Assembly (NCBI RefSeq): GCF_008831285.2
Contig: NC_045138.2
Coordinates: 3,140,143 to 3,204,142 of the forward strand
From: Nymphaea colorata
Taxonomy: Eukaryota > Streptophyta > Magnoliopsida > Nymphaeales > Nymphaeaceae
Direction of reading: 5' to 3'
DNA: 64,000 bases
Shown here: one piece after another, positions 60,808 to 64,000 of the stretch
Layout: each line of letters begins with the position of its first letter
How positions within the stretch are numbered: the stretch's first letter is position 1
Notes under the pieces: model-generated
What the model saw: the letters and a program-made list of their open reading frames with translations, nothing else
Told to the model about the DNA's origin: nothing
Database searches by the model: none
Program-made: the position numbers and the translations under genes

Positions 60808-61012
60808 GGGCGGATCCAAGGGGAGAGGCGTGCCTGGGCTCTAGTTTGCTCTCTAAAAACTAAAAAAAAAAATATTACATGTAAATTTTAAAAAATTTCA
60901 TTTGTTCTATATAAAATTTTTGAAAAATGATATTTTGGCTCTTTGTCAAAATTTAAAAACTTTAATTCTGCCATCCTTATAAAAAATTGCTGGCTTTGCC
61001 CCTACTTCTAAA
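60808..61012 (+). repeat. AT-rich dispersed repeat, GGGGCGGATCC to GGCTTTGCCCC
   Basis: It begins CAGGGGCGGATCCAAGGGG and ends TGCTGGCTTTGCCCCTAC, so the ends are short inverted repeats (GGGGC..). The interior from 60865 matches 3690-3815 block by block (ACATGTAAATTTTAAAAAAT, ATTTGTTCTATATAAAATTT, TGATATTTTGGCTC, AACTTTAATTCTGCC). This is the most complete member of the family here. Confidence 0.6.
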
Positions 61013-61330
61013 TACATAAAAAGGCTTTTATAATATATTAAGAAGACAACTTAATAAGAAAGTCCAAGTTGTAGCATCAAGGAGCACACCATATCTGGTC
61101 GAACTAGAGTCTTGTAAAAAGGCCGATATCTAGTTTGATTTTAATAGGCATTATACCTTTGTGTTTTAAGTGGTAAGACACGACATGTAAGTTGAAGGAT
61201 ACACCACTACCATTGTTGATGCTGAAGCAACTTAGGAAACCCCAAAGGTAGGTAAAACAGAAGAGTCTTCAGGCATCTTTCGGAACAGTGGGTTATTAAC
61301 CTCCTCCTCACTTGAAAAAAATCCATGATG

Positions 61331-61661
61331 TAGGAGTGTTTGGATGACACTCAAAAACAAGGTTTAAAAGGCAAATTAAGCTTGGTTTTGTCTTTAAAAC
61401 CAAGTTTCTTTGGCGTATTTGCCATCATCAAAAACTAAAATTTTTCTCCAACCTAATTTTAATAAAGCCCGGTTTTGTAAAAAGAAGTGAAAGATCTGAT
61501 TGTTGATATAGCTAGCTTTAGTTCTGAGCCAAGATCAAACTCTTCTTTTCAGGGCCGAAGCAACAAACTAACTTTTCAAAACTCATTAAAAGAAACTTGG
61601 TTTTCATAAAACCTAGCTTCTACAAAATTTGGTTAAATGGGGGTGCCATCCAAACGCCCTG
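61331..61661. mobile_element. MITE with GTTTGGATG terminal inverted repeats
   Basis: The left end TAGGAGTGTTTGGATGACAC and the reverse complement of the right end CAGGGCGTTTGGATGGCACC match over about 20 bases. Both begin YAGG, as hAT ends often do. The interior has repeated AACCAAG and CTTGGTTTT motifs in both orientations and could fold on itself. About 331 bp; no clear 8-bp target duplication was found. Confidence 0.6.
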
Positions 61662-62841
61662 TAGAATGGTAGTTGAATACAATTTCATTTTTTTTAATTC
61701 GAATTAAAATCAAGTTAAATGCATAGCTAGATGTTATAGATATCCATTTGGATTCCGATCTATCCATAGTTTTCTCTTCCGAAATTAAAGGAAGAACAGC
61801 CAAGCTGAGCCAACCAAACATCAAACAAGCTACTTCCCTTGCTCTGCAAATTTAAGGCAACTGATACAGACTAGAAGAACAATAATCTTTCAAGGGGCAT
61901 TTCACAACATGGTTGTTGTTCTATAAATTTAATTTATCTTGAAGATTGTATAGATTTGTTGAAACCCTAATGCAGCATTTTTGTTACCAAATGTCCCCTT
62001 ATAAAACTTTAAACCAGAAAAAAAAAAGCGCAGGTTCGCGCTAATTTTTTGAAAAGTCATGTGAGGCTTCGACCTAATTTTTCTGATTCTGCCATGCCAG
62101 TTGGTGGATGACTTCCTTGTCTTTGTACTTCAAATGCTTTAAAGGGGAGCGTTTGATAGCATTGAATTTGAAGCCCGGGGCTGAGCTGAGTTCTACACCC
62201 ACAGTAATCTACTGTTTAAACAAACAATGGATTTTAGACACACGGCTTTTTATTTGGCTTTTATTAGAGTTTGGTGAAGTCTAAATCTAACAGGTGGATA
62301 TGATATCCACGGTCTTCAAATCAGGTGAAAAATTAAAGGCGGGGTACCACAAGTGTCTTTGATGTCTCTTTTTAACTTTTAACGCTTTTTTTTTTTGCAT
62401 TCCAAATAATAGATTTTTAATGTTATTTGTGACTATGGGGTTTACTACTCCTAACTAAGCAAGATCTTAATCATCCCAATTAAAAGGAATTGAACCGAAC
62501 TGCTGCTGATTGGATTGAGAAGCTGGCAGTATTTTGATAATTTATTAAAAAAAATGTCTTCCACCATCTTTTTTTTCATTTTTTATTTTATCTTTATTAA
62601 GAACTAAAGGCATTTTTATGTGAGAAGTGAGTGGCAAACTGGTTATTATGCGTCCTAAAGGTGCACTGATTTGTGTGTGTGTGTGTTAACGATTAAAATA
62701 TTTTTAGTTCACATTAAAAAAAAAAGACAAAAATAAAAATAACAAAAATAAAAAACTTTGAAAAACATTTTCAGTAAATTACCAAAATATCTTCTCCTCC
62801 TCTACTGCTCCCCCAACTTTCTATCGGATAATGGTGCTGGA

Positions 62842-63861
62842 TCACTGCAACTGGTGCTCCTCCATGAAGGACTTGATCTCCGACAAGAGTTCGCGGGATT
62901 CCGGGAACTGCGGGAAAAGGTAGAAGGCGTGGACGACCTTCGGGTACTCAACGAGCCTCGCCTCCACCCCGGCCTTCCTCAGCCTCTCGTAGTAGAGCCT
63001 CTGCCTGTCCTGCAGCTGGTCGAATCCACCGATGACAACGAGGCTCCGAGGGAGACCCAGCCCCGCAAGGTCCGGCGCACGCGGCCCCAGGACGTTCGCC
63101 GATGGGTGATCCCTATCCGAACCATCCGGAAGGAACAGACGCCAGAGGTTGTCCGTCCTCTTCAGCGCCGCGATAGGGGCGTGCCTCAGCCGGAGCTCGG
63201 ACGGCAGACGCTCCTCTCCGCCGAAGTATGGCTGGATCAGAACGTGGCCAGCGATCCTTAGCTGCCGGAAGTCGTCGCGATTCGGTGCCTCCGACTTCAA
63301 CGTGGCGGCGATTCGGGACCCGACGTGGTGGACGATGTTCGCGCCGGCGCTGTCGCCGGCCAGGAAGCAGCGCCGGAGGTCAGCGGATTCCGGCAACCGC
63401 CCGGGCTTCGAGATCCATTTTACCGCGGCTTCGGCGTCGTCGTAGGCCGTCGGGAAGCGATGCTCCGGAGCGAGGCGGTAATCCACGGAGACGATGAAGG
63501 CTCGGAGCCTCCGCGCGAACCGCCGGCAGACGGCGTCGTAGTGCCTGGAGTTGGCCTTGAGGTAGACGAACCCTCCGCCGTGGAAGAAGACTACGACCGG
63601 GAGCTTCTCTCCGGCGGAGACTCCTGCCGGGCTGAAAAGACGTAACCAGAGACCCGTGCGCTCGTCGACGGTGAAATCAGCAGTGGAGACGCCTTTCACC
63701 GGCCGGTGGTTCGCCGGAGCCATGAACTCCAAGAACTCGAGGAGGCGGCGGTTGATCGTGCCGTCTTTCCGAACGGAGAAGTCCGCTACTGCACACATGA
63801 CGTAGAAGAGAAGCTTCAGGTTCCATGGAATGGCTGGGGAAGCCATTTCCGACTTCGACAT
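62842..63861 (-). CDS. Carboxylesterase, HSL/GID1-like alpha/beta hydrolase (CXE18-like)
   Basis: Plant class-I carboxylesterase hydrolysing small esters; natural substrate unknown. Single open exon of 339 residues from the ATG at 63861. Seen: conserved N-terminus IPWNLKLLFYVMCAVADFSV and RKDGTINRRLLEF; oxyanion-hole HGGG at 94-97; VDYRLAPEHRFPTAYDD; nucleophile Ser171 in GDSAGAN; Asp281 in VVIGGFDQLQD; and His311 in VVHAFYLFP, so the triad is complete. It resembles CXE18/CXE20-type enzymes; GID1 gibberellin receptors lose the catalytic His, which is present here. The frame stays open upstream to another ATG at 63984, but those residues (RRRRC.., basic) do not resemble the family. An alternative start at 63846 (MASPAIPW) is also possible. 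The gene is visibly GC-rich against AT-rich flanks. Confidence 0.93.
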   Translation of the reverse strand: MSKSEMASPAIPWNLKLLFYVMCAVADFSVRKDGTINRRLLEFLEFMAPANHRPVKGVSTADFTVDERTGLWLRLFSPAGVSAGEKLPVVVFFHGGGFVYLKANSRHYDAVCRRFARRLRAFIVSVDYRLAPEHRFPTAYDDAEAAVKWISKPGRLPESADLRRCFLAGDSAGANIVHHVGSRIAATLKSEAPNRDDFRQLRIAGHVLIQPYFGGEERLPSELRLRHAPIAALKRTDNLWRLFLPDGSDRDHPSANVLGPRAPDLAGLGLPRSLVVIGGFDQLQDRQRLYYERLRKAGVEARLVEYPKVVHAFYLFPQFPESRELLSEIKSFMEEHQLQ

Positions 63862-64000
63862 GAGGCAATGTGGTGGTTTTCCGGTCCGGTGGCCTCTGTT
63901 TCTTGGCGGGAACTCTCTTGAGTACCCACACCGCCGCCGCCGAAGAAGAAGATAAAGGCACTTCGTCCTGGTTGGGTGAACCATCCTTCTTAACCTAATG

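Larger units (their letters stand above)
58771..62841. other. Intergenic, repeat- and MITE-rich
   Basis: It holds the RRM-gene promoter side, a composite repeat copy, two MITE-like elements and two AT-rich dispersed repeat fragments (about 60218-60345 beginning GTGGCGGAGCCAC, and 60808-61012). The rest is AT-rich with no coding character. The final few hundred bases before 62842 are the carboxylesterase 3' UTR side. Confidence 0.55.

Noticed and set aside
62758-63645. Long plus-strand frames over the carboxylesterase
   Set aside because: They are antisense shadows of a GC-rich coding exon; the minus-strand frame has a complete catalytic triad.

Overview
The window is nuclear DNA from a flowering plant. 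Evidence: a type-A cytokinin response regulator, an RLCK-VII (PBL) receptor-like cytoplasmic kinase, a plant mid-SUN nuclear-envelope protein, a CXE carboxylesterase, GT-AG spliced genes, a eukaryotic tRNA-Gln with A and B boxes, long AT-rich intergenic stretches, many microsatellites and MITE-like elements, and one fragment that looks plastid-derived. I cannot name the species from sequence alone.

Layout. 1-7.1 kb: gene-free, repeat-rich DNA with small insertions flanked by target-site duplications. 7.6-10.1 kb (+): type-A response regulator, five exons. 10.1-15.6 kb: its 3' UTR, then intergenic DNA with minisatellites. 15.67-15.74 kb (-): tRNA-Gln(CUG). About 16 kb: remnant resembling the 3' end of a plastid group II intron. 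16.9-24.0 kb (-): eleven-exon gene for a FemAB-like/COG3146 predicted N-acyltransferase, with a hAT-type MITE full of CGTATCG palindromes in one intron. 25.7-29.1 kb (-): mid-SUN protein. 29.1-41.1 kb: no coding gene recognised, but an orphan TATA box plus leader exon near 33.5 kb (-). 41.1-43.9 kb (-): PBL kinase. 43.9-49.2 kb: intergenic. 49.2-57.6 kb (-), with a leader exon near 58.7 kb: 14-coding-exon gene for a four-RRM RNA-binding protein with two GC-AG introns. 58.8-62.8 kb: repeats and MITEs. 62.8-63.86 kb (-): GC-rich intronless carboxylesterase, whose promoter lies at or beyond the right edge.

The genes are ordinary plant housekeeping or signalling loci and do not form a functional cluster. 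Six of the seven (five protein genes and the tRNA) lie on the minus strand. Exon models were assembled by hand from splice signals, reading phase and family similarity. In every spliced gene the coding exon lengths sum to an exact multiple of three. The less routine material is the RRM3/RRM4 duplication with its GC-AG introns, the palindromic hAT element, the bacterial-type acyltransferase, the plastid-like intron fragment, a three-copy composite repeat next to (TA)n, and an unusual number of two-copy tandem duplications.
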